From assembly GCF_029168945.1 (NCBI RefSeq), contig NC_083604.1, forward strand, positions 47,425,686 through 47,489,685: a stretch of DNA of 64,000 nt, written 5' to 3'. The notes under the pieces were generated by a model. The model saw nothing but the letters and a program-made list of their open reading frames with translations, made no database searches and was not told where the DNA came from. The position numbers were made by a program, and so were the translations under genes. Below, one piece after another: positions 12,261 through 23,807 of the stretch. Source of the DNA: Cannabis sativa. Lineage: Eukaryota > Streptophyta > Magnoliopsida > Rosales > Cannabaceae. The first letter of the stretch is position 1. The number at the start of each line of letters is the position of its first letter.

Positions 12261-14108
12261 TGTTAGAAATTATTTTACCAGGATCTTAGATCTACTCACA
12301 AGTATGTTGATTAACACCCTAAATATGAACTTCTAAAGATTATAAATAAACACATATAAAGTATGAGAAACCTTACATTGGGTGCAGCAGAATAATATAT
12401 CTCCTTCCACTCAGATCTCTAACCCTTGTATCCTTTCTGTCGCAGAGTATTATCAAGATCTGAGCTCGAATGTCCTTCTTGTTGAATGTCTTTCTTCACG
12501 ATCTTCCTCACTATGATTGAGGTACTACTTGCTATGTGTGGGCACTACTCTATCACTAAGAGGGTTCGAAAATATTCAATCAAGAAGAAGAGAGGAGAGT
12601 GGCGGCTAGGTTTAGTGTGATGGCTCAAGTTTTTCTCTGAAGGAAACAAGATATAAAAGTCACTTTTTGCTGAAGCCATCACTATCTATTTATAGCATGC
12701 CACATAGGGTTAGGTTTGAATTATTTTGCATTAAAATAATGAAAAGATTAAATGATAAAGCCTACAAAGGTGGCCGGCCATGGCTAGTGGATTTGGGCCC
12801 ACTTTTGTAATTTTGCTGTTTTATCATTTCTGCATCTCATTTTCTCAAAAACGCCAATTTTCAAATCCAACCATTTAAATGCCAATTCTAACTATTTAAT
12901 GACTATAAATAATTATTAAATAATATTGTCATTTATCATATTTATTAATTAGACCAAACAAAGTATCTTAATTAACAAATATGCCCCTAAAACTCTTTCT
13001 TTACAATTTCGTCCTTACTTAGTAAAAAATTAACAAATAGACATAGTCTAATCTGAGAATTATAATTGATTAATCAAAACCAATTAAATGAGTCTTACAA
13101 GTAATATTGTCTCAACTAGTGGGGGGACCATGGGTCTATATATCCGAGCTTCCAATAAGCAGATCAAGAATTTACATCCTAAATTCACTGACTTATTAAT
13201 TCTTCGTTGAATCCACGCATAGAACTTAGAATTGCACTCTTAGTATATAGAACGCTCTATATGTTCCACCATATAGACACGTCATTAGTTATCCATTGTT
13301 ATAATCCTAATTTGATCAATGATCCTCTATATAGATGATCTATATTGTAAAGGAATTAGATTACTGTAACACCCTACAATGTATTTTATCCTTATAAATG
13401 ATATTTCACCTAAGTGAAATGAGTACTCCTCTATTTATTTCTGTTTGGTCAAGCTCGAAGGAAATCATCATTTACTTTGTATTTGCCAGATAGAAGCTAT
13501 AGATTCCATATTTATGTAAGCGCTTCCACTCAATTGCACTACCGTGTTCCAAAAATGTACGTATCACCCTGACCCCAAAGTAGGCTTAACTAACAAATCA
13601 AAGAACACGAATAACACTCTTGAGATTGAACCTAATCATATCAAGATTAAGATCATTTGATCTAGGATTAACTAGGTGATATTGACTTGAATAGATATTA
13701 CGGTAAGTTTAATTAATCTATGTCAAAGTTCAATATCGGTCCCTTCCGATGCATACTCCATGCATCCAACTCAAGCTTTACTTTAACCAATGCTCTGGAA
13801 AGAACATAGCATTTCTCCAAATGCAAGTAAACTCTGTTGTAGATTGTTATATCAGTAAAACCCCAGTGTTCTGATAAATCTAAGAATCTTTATTCACATA
13901 GCCATGTTTACTTTCCACTGTGTTGACAACACAATAAACAGGATCAAGTATGTGAAAAGGGTTTGGATGATATAAATCAAATAGACAAGCAATTGATAAG
14001 ATGAACCAAAACATACAAATGAATGAAAAATACTTCTGTTTCTTTATTGATATTGAATAAAATGGATTACATTGAAATGGAGTTTTATTTAGGGCAGAAA
14101 ACCCAACA
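12261..14108 (-). repeat. 5' LTR of minus-strand Copia element
   Basis: 1848 bp; plus-strand ends are TGTTAGAAA and CCCAACA. The primer site on its left shows it is a 5' LTR. A TATA-like motif and the U5 donor-like site (12371-12376) are present. Its right neighbour is a short piece of another LTR in the opposite orientation, so the target was also a family member. Confidence 0.8.
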
Positions 14109-14148
14109 GTTCTTTGATTTGTTAGTTAAGCCTACTTTTGGGTCAGGG
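14109..14148 (+). repeat. 40-bp LTR fragment, plus strand
   Basis: Matches the internal LTR motif seen at 28047-28086 (TTAGTTAAGCCTACTTTTGG) in plus orientation. It is wedged between two minus-strand LTRs and is all that is left of an older copy. Confidence 0.7.
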
Positions 14149-15983
14149 TGTTGGAAATATTTTACCAGTATCTAGATTTACTACCAAGTATGTTTCATTA
14201 ACATCCTAATATGAATTCTAAAACAATGAAATAAACACATATAAAGTTTAGGAAACCTTACATTGGGTGCAGTGGAATATAATGACTCCTTCCATTCAGA
14301 TCTCTAGCCCTTGATTCCTTTCTGTAGCAGAGCATTATCAAGATCTGAATCTGGATCTCCTTCTCTCCTTCCTTTGATGCTGATTCTCCTACTTGTTGTT
14401 TGGATTCTCCTACAGACGTACACACTATGATTGAGATACCACTTGATGTGTGTGGGCACTACTCTATCACTCAAGGAATTTCGAAATTGGAGAGAGGAAA
14501 AGAGAGAGAGGGTGGCGCATGGCTTTTTCTGAGAGGAACAATATGCAAAAGTCATAAGTTTCCTGAAGCCAATACTTTCTATTTGTAGAATGCCATCTAG
14601 GTTTAGGTTAATTAGAATTGTATGGCATTAAAATAATGGAAAAATAAAATGGTAAAAGCTTTGCATAGTGGGCGGCCATATAAGGAAATTGGGCCTCACT
14701 TTGCAACTTTCCCATTTTGTTATTTTTCATTCCCATTTTTTCAAAAATGCCAATTTTCTAATTTAACCATTTAAATGTCAATTCTAATTATTTAATAACT
14801 TAAAAAATAGTTATTAAATAATATTGTCATTTAATATATTTATTAATTTAGACATATAAAGTCTCCTAATTAAGAAATAAACCTAGAATCTCTTTTCTTT
14901 ACAATTTCCCCCTTGCTTAGTGAAAATTCATAAACTAGACATAGTCTAACTTTAGAATTATAATTGATTAATTAAAATCAATTAACTGAGTCTTACAAGC
15001 AGTATGGTCTCAACTAGTATGGGGACCATGAGCCTATATTTTCGAGCTTCCAATAAGTCGAACCGAATTTACCAAGTAAATTCCCTAACTTATTAATTCC
15101 TTATTGAATCCACACTTAGAACTTGGAATTGTACTCTCAGACATATAGAACGCTCTATATGTTCCACGATATAGATACACTATTAGTTATCCATTGTTAT
15201 AATCCTAATTTGATCAATGACCCTCTAATATATGATCTACATTGAATAGGCACTAAATTACCGTTACACCTTCAATGTATTTTATCCTTAAAACACTTAG
15301 CTCCGTATAAATGATATTTCAGCGAAGTGAAATGAGATCTCCACCATTTATCTCTATTTAGTCAAGCTCGAAGGATATCATCGTTTCACTTCTTAATTCC
15401 TATAGAAGTTATAGACTCCATATTTATGTTAGCGCTCCCACTCAATTATACTATCATGTTTCCAAAATGTACGTATCACCCTGATCCAAAAGTAGGCTTA
15501 ACTAACAAATCAAAGAACATGTATAATACTCTTGAGGTCGAACCTAATCATATCAGGATTAAGATCATTTGGTCTAGGATCAACATGTGATATTGAATTG
15601 AATAGATATTACGGTAAATTTTAATATATCTAATCAAAGTTCAATATCGGTAAACTTTTCCAATGCCCTCGAAAGGACATAACACTTATCCAAGGTGTAA
15701 GAATACCTATCGCTGATTATCATGTCAGTCTAAATCTAGTGAACTGACAAATCAGGGAATAAACTTTCGAACATATAATTAAGATTATATTCCACTGTTC
15801 TGACAACACTATAATAATTAACAAATTCATATGTTCTGGACTTAAATAGAATTCATACATTATATATATAATAATGAAATAAATCATGTGAACCATGCAA
15901 CATAAAATGTTATTTCTGATCTTTATTAATAAGTAAATCTGATTATATTGAAATGGGTTTTATTTAGGGCACAAAACCCAACA
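14149..15983 (-). repeat. Minus-strand LTR without partner
   Basis: 1835 bp from TGTTGGAAA to CCCAACA. It lacks a primer site on the left and a purine tract on the right, so it stands alone. The five bases on each side (CAGGG and GAGTC) do not match, so it is not a clean solo LTR; a rearrangement probably joined it to the CACTA element on its right. It is most similar to 7217-8518 and 61156-63024. Confidence 0.75.
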
Positions 15984-16089
15984 GAGTCCTGATCACTTTT
16001 TCAGGTTCTGGGTGACCATCAATATCATAATAATACTGCATTTGAAGAATTAAATTATTAGTTAGTTGTTTGATTATATATGAATAAAA

Positions 16090-16446
16090 TTTATTATGTC
16101 CATCAATTGATTACCTTCATTCTCTGCACAACTTGTTCCTTAAAATGTTGAGGTACATCAGAAAAGTCTAAGTAGTTCCCCAGCAATAATGTGCTCACTT
16201 CAACTCCCAACTCCCGGATGAAAGCTTTGGTTCTCCAAGCCAACTACTTTTCCTGTTGCAGGATCAAGCGTAAGGGGCAATGGCCCCTGATTCGCACGCC
16301 TGTGAGTCTCTAATGGTATATTACTAGCAACACCACGACCTTCTTTTGGGCGGTGGTGCTGCCTCGCAAGTTGAGGGTATCCTACTAGGATCTGGTGGAT
16401 CAAAACCATAACCGTCTCCCCCGTGAGAAGAAGCTATATCAGCTGA
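16090..16446 (-). pseudogene. En/Spm-type transposase exon fragment
   Basis: The minus-strand frame contains RGVASNIPLETHRRANQGPL and, after a one-base frame change near 16227, AFIRELGVEVSTLLLGNYLD followed by FSDVPQHFKEQVV. This resembles the plant 'transposase Ptta/En/Spm' family (Transposase_24 type), commonly found beside TNP2 in plant CACTA elements. The frameshift and missing flanks make it non-functional. The family call is from motif memory, not a search. Confidence 0.55.
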
Positions 16447-16591
16447 CATTATGACTCTTTAAAAGCAAAGTTGTATGACTAAATTAGTATAAATATAGAT
16501 TAGCAAAAATATTTATAGTTTGAATTACAATTAACATCATCAAATTCATCACTTATAATATTATTACAAACAAATTAATAACATAAGTAAA

Positions 16592-17633
16592 CTAATAGCC
16601 ACTACCACACTCGTTATTTTCAGAAACAATATCGTCTTCACGTCGATCAATTAGCAACTTGTCACCTTCGTCATCTATTACATCATCAACGTCACCATCC
16701 ACAACATTTTCATCAGCCTGATTTATATTCAAATTTTGTGTAGTATCAAAGTCCTTCCAAGCTAATCCATCAACCGGATGACGCATCACTCGTTCATCCT
16801 TAGATTTTCCAGTATGATGCCTTACCATGTATTTTGTTGTATGTCTTGAACCATATAATCTTTTCAACCGAGGTGTCAACAGAATATAGCGCAACACCTT
16901 ACGAGGCACCTTTTTTCCATTAGCTTTTGCTGAAGTAATCCATCGACTACTTCCACAAATTGGACAAGCATCTTTGGTTTCATGCTCTTTATAAAATAAG
17001 CAGCAATCATGCTCACACACATGAATTGACTCATACCCCAACCCTAGTTTTTTTAGTCTCTTTTTAGCCTCGTAGTACGTTGATTGAACTTTATTTCCTT
17101 TCGGAAAAGCAAGATTCAACAATTTCAATAATTCATCAAATACGCTGATAGGAATTTTTCCACGAACTTTCAAATGCAATAACTTTGCCAGAAAGTTTAG
17201 TGAAGAAATCCAATGGCATCCAGGATACAATTCAACTTCAATCTCCTCAAATACCTCATCGTAATACTGAAAAGAGTCAGGGTTGGTTTGAACTTCTTCG
17301 GTTGTTGGTCGGATAAAATCTTCATCGATGGGAATCATCTCGTCATCTTCATCATCTAAAACTGGCTCAACAACTTCATTTCGTGCAACTTCTACTTCTA
17401 GCTCCTCGTGGTAAATCCACTTTTGATAACCATTATCAAAACCCCAATCAAATATATGGGCTTCTACCATATGTAAAGGCTCAAATCGGGTATTTAAGAA
17501 TCTAACACACGGACACCTAATTTTTCCATTAGAATTTTTATATGCTGAAGCCATTGCCAAAAATGTTTGTAAACACTCCCAAATATTCTTTACCACATTT
17601 TCTCCAAGAAATCCAACATTTATCGACAGTCAT
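16592..17633 (-). pseudogene. TNP2-like CACTA transposase, internally deleted
   Basis: A long open frame (17596-16592, 334 codons) plus an upstream ATG at 17633 (MTVDKCWISW) in another frame; one extra base near 17605 would join them. The N-terminus is a transposase-associated domain (GKIRCPC, then VEAHIFDWGF and YQKWIYH). Next come the TNP2 lead-in (EAKKRLKKLGLGY, HVCEHDCCLFYKE, CPICGSSRW) and HPVDGLAWKDFD. There the catalytic core should begin, but the protein jumps to an acidic tail (DVDDVIDDEGDKLLIDRRED) and stops. The core with its acidic catalytic residues is missing, so the product could bind at most, not cut. Confidence 0.75.
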
Positions 17634-19500
17634 CTAAAAGTGTTTTAAAACTTTATGAGTTCTAGCAATGGCAATAAAATAATTAAAATAATTTTATGCT
17701 ATTTTATGAAAATTTTATGCTATTTTATAAAAATTTTATGCGATTAATTTATTAATTTTTTTAATTTACTATGTTTTTTATTTATAAATTAAATTATCAT
17801 TTTATATTTGATTTGCATTATTATTATTTCATGTTTTATATATTACCATATTATTTAATGTTTTATATATAATTATTATTGTATTTTTTTTAATTAATCA
17901 AGGTTAATAGTTGAAGTTATATTTAAGTATACTAAAATTATTTTCTTAAGTATACTAAAAAAGTATTTTAGTTGAATCTATATTTTTTTTTAACCATATG
18001 GTATATTTAAGTATACTTAGAAAATTATTTTTGTAAATTTTAAAAAAATTATATATGGTATATTTAAAAGCATATTAATAAAAATATTTAATATTAAATA
18101 CATTCAATATTTTTATAATTAACTTTAAAATGTTAAATTATTTTTTTATAAGTAAATTAGTATAACAAATCTTACTAATTTAACTAATTAAATTATTTTT
18201 CTTCATAAAATTAAATTAAAAAATCTTATTCATTTTTTTATTAAAATATATAAAAATTTATTTATAAATTAATTAAAAAGAATTAATTATTATACTTATT
18301 TTTTATGATAAAATAAAAATATATTAATTAATTTTTTTTTATTATTAATATTAAAAATTTTAAAATATTTATATAAATCTAAATTAAATTTCATACTAAA
18401 AATTTATATTAAATTCTATTTTTTTGTCACTTTTTTCATTCTTCTAAATTTCTAAAATTTAAATTTTTAAAAAATTTTATGAGCATAATATCATATTTTC
18501 ACTTACAATCAAAAGTAAACAACAAACACACTTATATATAAAATTATACATTTCACAAATACACATATATAAAACACCAAATTAAAAAAATTAAATAAAA
18601 TTCCCAATAATATACAACAAAATAAATTTAAATATAACCATATTTAAATAAATATTTATATATATAATATACAATATATGAAATATTATATATAAAATAT
18701 TTTATATAACAAAAATTTTATTTATTTTACTTATACAAAATAAAATATATATTACATAATAAATATAATATATAAAGACAATTTTTTTTTATTTTACTTA
18801 TATAAAATAAATATACATATACTATATATGTAATATATACAAAAACAGAAAATTATATACATTTATTTTATATATAAGAAAAATATAATATATACAATAT
18901 ATATATATTTATATAAAAAAATATAATATATATAATATATATACTTATATATAAAAAAAATTAATATATACAATATATATTTATATATAAAAAAATATAA
19001 TATATATAATATTTATACTTATATACAGAAAAAAAATATAATATATATAATATACATATTTATTTCGTATATTAACAAAAAATTATATATTATATTATAT
19101 ATATAAACTATATAGATAAAATTTATTATATAAACTATAAAAAAAAAAAAAGTATTAAAGTGTATATAAAAAAATATACAGATTATATCACAATAGATAA
19201 AAAATCCTAAAACTAATATATAACACAAATTTTAATTACATACTAAAATTAAAAACCCTAAAAAATCAGATATTCTCATGAAGAACAAGGTTGCAAAAAT
19301 ACGAAAAAATATAAGGGGCATGCCCAAGTTCATACTCCACAGATATTCTTTTACCAGTTAAATTGATTTTATTTATAAATTTAAAACTAATTATGCAATA
19401 GCAACATTAGAAACACTGCAAATACAAATATCTGTCTCATAGAAAATACATCAAAGGAACTAATGAGAAGTAGGAAAAAAATATACTTGAGAATAAGAGA
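17634..19500. other. AT-rich spacer inside CACTA element
   Basis: Almost pure A/T sequence with many TATATA runs, especially 18640-19140. No gene is visible; open frames here are low-complexity artefacts. It separates the transposase from the 5' subterminal region. Confidence 0.6.
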
Positions 19501-19528
19501 GAAAGGCGACGGTGGTGATTGGTGGTGT

Positions 19529-19618
19529 GTTCGCTGCTAGGTTTGCACGCCAAAGAGAGAGGAAGGCGACTGGGTTCGCTGCTGGGTTTGCACGCCAAAG
19601 AGAGAGGAAGGCGACGGA
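19529..19618. repeat. 45-bp tandem duplication near CACTA 5' end
   Basis: Two near-identical 45-bp units (19529-19573, 19574-19618), each containing TTTGCACGCCAAAGAGAGAG. It lies just inside the subterminal repeats. Confidence 0.75.
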
Positions 19619-19679
19619 AGAGGAAGAGGAAGAGATGAAAAATATTGGAGAAAGGAAAAAATGGGACTCCCGCTGGTAT

Positions 19680-19946
19680 TGGTTCGCCGCTAATGACTTT
19701 TGAATGGGATTGTCAGGATTTTTCCCACACTTAATATCCCTCTCCTATTAGCGGCGGGCTATCCGCCAGTATTAATAAATGCCCGCCGCTAATGAGTTTT
19801 AGATTAATTTTTTTAAAAAAAAAAAAAATCAGAAACACTTATTAATACCAGCGGGTCCCCACATCCGCCGATATTAATCCCATTATTAGGGGCGGACGTG
19901 GCCCGCCGGTATTGTGTCCGCTGGTATTAATGTAATTGTTGTAGTG
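19680..19946 (-). repeat. CACTA terminus and subterminal repeats
   Basis: Repeated motifs of the type ATTAGCGGCGGG and AATACCGGCGG in both orientations (for example 19687-19697, 19748-19797, 19845-19930), ending in CACTACAAC on the minus strand. In this superfamily such arrays are bound by the element's TNPA-like protein. The 3-bp target duplication would be AGA (19947-19949), but the other end is lost. Confidence 0.75.
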
Positions 19947-20865
19947 AGACGAGGGTGACCCTCGTACAGAAGTTGAAGTAGATCCTGATCAATTCAGTGT
20001 TCGCTTCCCCGAAACTCACCAGGGTTCATTTACAAAAGACAACACGCAAGATGAGTGTTTGGTCAGGATATCGAACAATAAATAGGTAAATATACCGACC
20101 AGGAGTACTCAACAGATTAAAGAAACAAAATATTCAAAAATTAGTCAAAACCCAGAAGTTTGAAATTTTTAAGTTTAGGGAAAAATTTCACGAAACTTTG
20201 AATAAACAAGGTGAAAGACAGACAATGTGCGATCGAAAGGCCAACGTCATGAACCGCGAAGTGTTACAGATTATTACAAAGAAAATTGCAAAGTTTTAAA
20301 CCTAAATTTTTTACCTATCTTATACAGCAAAGTCAAAACCCATGCATGGAACCCAAAAATTAAACATGCAAAGTAAAAGAGAAAGAGATTGAAAATTTAC
20401 TCACTGTTCGATGTCTAAGTTCAGTCCAAACGAAGCTGCTTGGATGCTTTTGGTAGAAATCTCACGATTGACTTGAAGTGGAAACCTCTTTTTTGCTCTG
20501 AGTTTGTTTAATGGAGAAATTGGTAAAAATGAATTGGTGAATGATGCTCAACCCTATTTATAGGTAGAAAATGAAAAAAAGGGTAATCATTTAAAATGCC
20601 TTAGACGCATCGGTTCCCCCCAAAAGCAAATATTGGAAATCAAAGAAAATCAAGTCTAACCGTCAAACGTGGTGAGAGAAAACTGGGTTTGAGGCATTAG
20701 TTGAGTCAGAGCATTAATTAGCCGAAAACTGAAGAGACGCCTGGTCAGCCTCACATCGAATCGCGAACAAATGCACCTAACACGTGTCACCCATTCAAAT
20801 GCAAGGGCAGCTCGGATGAAGTCTACACGCAATTTTAGAAGTCCCGTACAGACTTGGGGGGTAAA
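19947..20865 (+). mobile_element. 3' internal end of an LTR element
   Basis: Sequence between the CACTA terminus and an LTR. It ends with the purine tract ACTTGGGGGGTAAA (20852-20865) directly before the LTR, so it is the 3' end of the internal region of a plus-strand element, probably Gypsy-like. No pol domain is recognisable; the open frame at 20656-21045 on the other strand runs across the LTR border and is not a gene. Confidence 0.6.
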
Positions 20866-21497
20866 TGTTATCCCAATTTTTGTACTCTGACGTGGCATCA
20901 CACGATGGTGACACGTGGAATCAACTTTATGTACCTGCTCGGAAGAGATATGCCGGACAGAACACCACATATATTCGCTCGGACGAAGCCTTCCTAACCG
21001 GGCAGTGATCAGTCCGAATAACATGCCAACACTTAGCAATTTCAACTTTCACATCGTGAGTCATCAAAGAAATCCCTATAATTTTGGGATTAGATTCACA
21101 GGGATATGGCAAGCTCTCTGAATCCCATGATTAGTGTATTTTGTATTTAATATGCAATCTTTCCACTTATATCAATTGTACTCAGAAGGGAAATTCTTCC
21201 CTCCCAAGCTTATAGCCCTATAAATAGTGATTCACATTCACTGGGCAAAGGGTCGAAAAACTTATCTAAGAATTCATATTTAGAAATACTATTGTAAGAG
21301 CTCTAAGAAAAGGGATTATTTTCCTTGTTCTTAAGTCAATACAAACCAAGAGGATTAGGCTATTACTGAACTGCTCGGGGCTGAACCTCTATAAAATTCT
21401 CATGTCTTTATTTACTTTATTGTATTACATACACATATTATACTACTTGTCGCTTACTATTTAGACTCATTGTCGTTGGCTAAAAGCGAGGTCAACA
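20866..21497 (+). repeat. 632-bp 3' LTR, unrelated family
   Basis: Starts TGTTATCCC after a purine tract and ends GGTCAACA. It has a TATA box (TATAAATA, 21219-21226), with a GC-richer U3 upstream. It differs in sequence and length from the ~1.9-kb LTRs. The 5' part of this element is not in the window; the CACTA element separates it from whatever lay left. Confidence 0.75.
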
Positions 21498-21498
21498 A

Positions 21499-21512
21499 TA
21501 GTAGTAGTAGTA

Positions 21513-21551
<39 letters not shown>
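21499..21551. repeat. Compound microsatellite (TAG)n(TAA)n
   Basis: About five TAG units followed by about twelve TAA units, starting right at the end of the LTR. Confidence 0.95.
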
Positions 21552-21553
<2 letters not shown>

Positions 21554-22520
21554 CTAAACAATTAATTTGCTATAATATATTTACACATATTGTTATTATT
21601 AATATACCTATAATAATATTGACAAATAATTAAATATTAAATTATCTCTAATAATTTAATTATTTATCTAGCATTATACATACCCTCAAAATAAAATAAT
21701 AATAAAATAATAAATAATAAATTTTATTGTCACTAAAAAAAATCTCATACACCGCTAAACTAATAAATATTTGAAATGATAAATTATTCCCATTGGCAAA
21801 TAAAATAAACTAAAAGTATAAAGAAAATTAATTACCCAAGAAATCAAATATTACATGGCTCATTAGTCTTCAAAGCAGACTAAATCTGAGCCTTCATCAA
21901 TCAACCAGTAGAATACATCGAAGACAAGATATGGGTTCGATTGGGCCCATAAGGCATCACTGACTTGGAAAGGTGAAAATGCATGCTTCAAAATCTGAAC
22001 CCATGTCTCGAATAGCTTCTCTAGTGGGGTTCTGGTTTGGGATGTGACTCAGTAATCAAGGATTCATGGCCTCCATCAGATTAGTTGACGACATGGCTCT
22101 AACACTGAAGTAAGAGGTAGAGAAGGGTGGGGTGGGGGTCGATGTGTGGCTAGGGGTGGGGTTGGGGGTCAGGAATTTCGATGTCAAGGCTTCGTCGGGG
22201 TGTTTGGGTGTGGTTATTTGTGGGCATGGAGGTGGGATTGGGGGTCAGAGTGTGCCAAGATGAAGAAGATGAAGAACCAAAAAAAAAAAAAGAAAAAAAT
22301 ATTTTTTTTTATGATTTTTAAATAATTTATGTAGTTTTTTACTTTAAATTATTTTTAATTAAAATATGATTTAGACCAATAATGTTTCAACATGTGGTAT
22401 TTTTGAATGAGTAAATAGATTTGATAAAATTAGGACTAACAGACTTATTCGAAATGTGATATTGGAGACTATTACCTCTATTTTTCAAGGTTAGAATTTA
22501 TCTGTATCAAACTGAACTTT
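21552..22520. other. Intergenic, no gene seen
   Basis: AT-rich DNA with a more balanced part at 21850-22260. The stretch 22117-22250 is strikingly G-rich on the plus strand, with runs such as GGGTGGGGTGGGGG that could form a G-quadruplex. No open frame or known motif supports a gene. Confidence 0.5.
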
Positions 22521-22823
22521 CACTACAAAAATAACTACTTTTAGTGATAACATAATTTTTTTGTGACTAAATGTGACTTTTAGTTACAATAAAAAATTAA
22601 TTGTGACTAAAGCATAGTATTTATATACATGTTGTCACTAATTTAGTTTTAGTCACAACAAGTATTGTGGCTAAAAACACATTTAATCACAATAAATTGT
22701 AATTTTTTGTGACTAATACTTTTAGCCATTAACCTTTTAATCACAACATATGAATGATGATATATAATTAGTCACAATTGGTCATAAGTTTTGTTATAAT
22801 TAAAAGTAAGATTTTTAATAGTA
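22521..22823. mobile_element. CACTA-type MITE
   Basis: About 300 bp beginning CACTACAAAAATAACTACTT and ending in a degenerate inverted match (AAAAGTA...TTTTTAATAGT). Inside, TTTAGTCACA and its complement recur many times, a typical subterminal-repeat pattern. Thirty-six bases of it (22634-22669) are identical to 60024-60059. Confidence 0.6.
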
Positions 22824-23220
22824 TTTTTAGGGAACTTTTACTGCAAATTTTTCTATTTTAAAATAAAATGTAATTACTAGCCTAGTAATTATACGACTTA
22901 GTAATTATACAATGACTTTTAAATGAGCGCCAAACAAAATTATTATATGATAAGAATAATAATTTATTAAAATAAATATAAACTATTTGTGTATATTAAA
23001 ATTATGAATATTTTAAATGGAATATCTTTAATGACCTTTAAATTATTTACTTGTATTCTCAAATAGTTCTTATCCCATGTCAATTATTTCTTAATAAATT
23101 ATTTTAATAATCTTGGTTGTTTACATATGGGATTAGGTAATATAAATAAATAATGAGAATTATACCTTGTTTACTTTTCTAATTTTGGTAAGAAATATTG
23201 TGAATGAAATATGTTGGTCC
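22824..23220. other. Intergenic flank of the compound insertion
   Basis: AT-rich, no gene. Together with 46017-46515 it forms the pre-insertion site. Both sides carry TGTAATTAC/GTTTAC-type motifs in inverted orientation that may belong to a small MITE split by the insertion; support is weak. The final five bases GGTCC are the left target duplication. Confidence 0.4.
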
Positions 23221-23710
23221 TGTTAGAAAAATTAATAATGAACCTAAGATCAAGTTGTATATAACATAGAACACAATAATAATATATAATAATTAGGTAT
23301 GCGTACTTGATTGATGCATGGCAATTACCTCAATTCGATCCATAACAATTACTTCAATTTGATAGTGCAATACTACCAACTAAGTCTTCCTCCCTAGATC
23401 TCTAAATCAAAAGCAGTTTATTTATCTGATTATCAAAAAGTATACAATTGTGATAAGACAATATGTATTTATAGAGTTAGGGAGGGGACTTAGCTACATA
23501 ACCCTAGTTGGACTGGGCCTGCTCATCAAAAGCTTCAGTTAACTAGAAAAGCCCACACTTCTGTTTCACCTAGACTTTACACACAAATGCTAAGCCCATT
23601 AACTATTGATCACCAACAATATGAGCTAACACAACAAAGAACTATCCAATCAACCCAAGTTTTAATAAAACTAATAAAATTTAATGTAAGCCCAAATAAA
23701 AAGTCTAACA
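23221..23710 (-). repeat. 3' LTR (490 bp) of the compound element
   Basis: Ends are TGTTAGAAAA and TCTAACA. Its inner border reads, in sense, GTAGGAGAA then TGTTAGAC: a purine tract that coincides with the gag sequence TAGGAGAA. The other LTR is the same length once its insertion is removed. Confidence 0.85.
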
Positions 23711-23807
23711 TTCTCCTACGAGAAATATTAATTTTCTCTTTCCATTTAGGGAAGTTAGATTCATTTAGCTTATTTTCAGTCAACAGTGATAACATGGGAT
23801 TTGACAT
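23711..23807 (-). pseudogene. N-terminal gag fragment
   Basis: ATG at 23807 gives MSNPMLSLLTENKLNESNFP and then a lysine-rich stretch, matching the first ~30 codons of the gag at 33100. It runs into the LTR at 23710 and is therefore truncated. Upstream (23822-23825) is the conserved acceptor-like TTTTGTAG. Confidence 0.85.

Larger units (their letters stand above)
8519..14108 (-). mobile_element. Copia element with gag-protease remnant, minus strand
   Basis: Reading minus: 5' LTR (14108-12261), primer site (12258-12246), leader (about 12245-9442), then gag, protease and the start of a GAG-pre-integrase domain, cut off at 8519. Integrase, reverse transcriptase, RNase H and the 3' LTR are missing. 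The leader is homologous to that of the gag-only elements, but the gag is a different one. It is thus the only copy here with any pol coding, and a possible relative of an autonomous partner. Confidence 0.7.
15984..19946 (-). mobile_element. CACTA (En/Spm) DNA transposon, 3'-truncated
   Basis: The right end reads, on the minus strand, CACTACAACAATTACATT, the classic CACTA terminus. Behind it come GC-rich subterminal repeats, an AT-rich region, a TNP2-type transposase and a second transposase-like exon, all on the minus strand. The left terminus is missing: the sequence passes straight into the LTR ending at 15983. The right flank is the 3' part of another LTR element. It is non-autonomous as it stands. 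Confidence 0.8.

Noticed and set aside
14149..15983. Clean solo LTR
   Set aside because: Flanking five bases CAGGG and GAGTC do not match and neighbours are different repeats, so a rearrangement is more likely.
18640..19140. Centromere-like satellite or CRISPR-like array
   Set aside because: TATATA-rich low complexity without a fixed period or spacers; it lies inside the CACTA element.
19019..19228. Small membrane protein on the minus strand
   Set aside because: Composed of I, Y and F from pure AT repeats; low-complexity artefact.
20656..21121. 129-codon minus frame and overlapping frames
   Set aside because: They cross the boundary between internal region and LTR at 20866 and resemble nothing.
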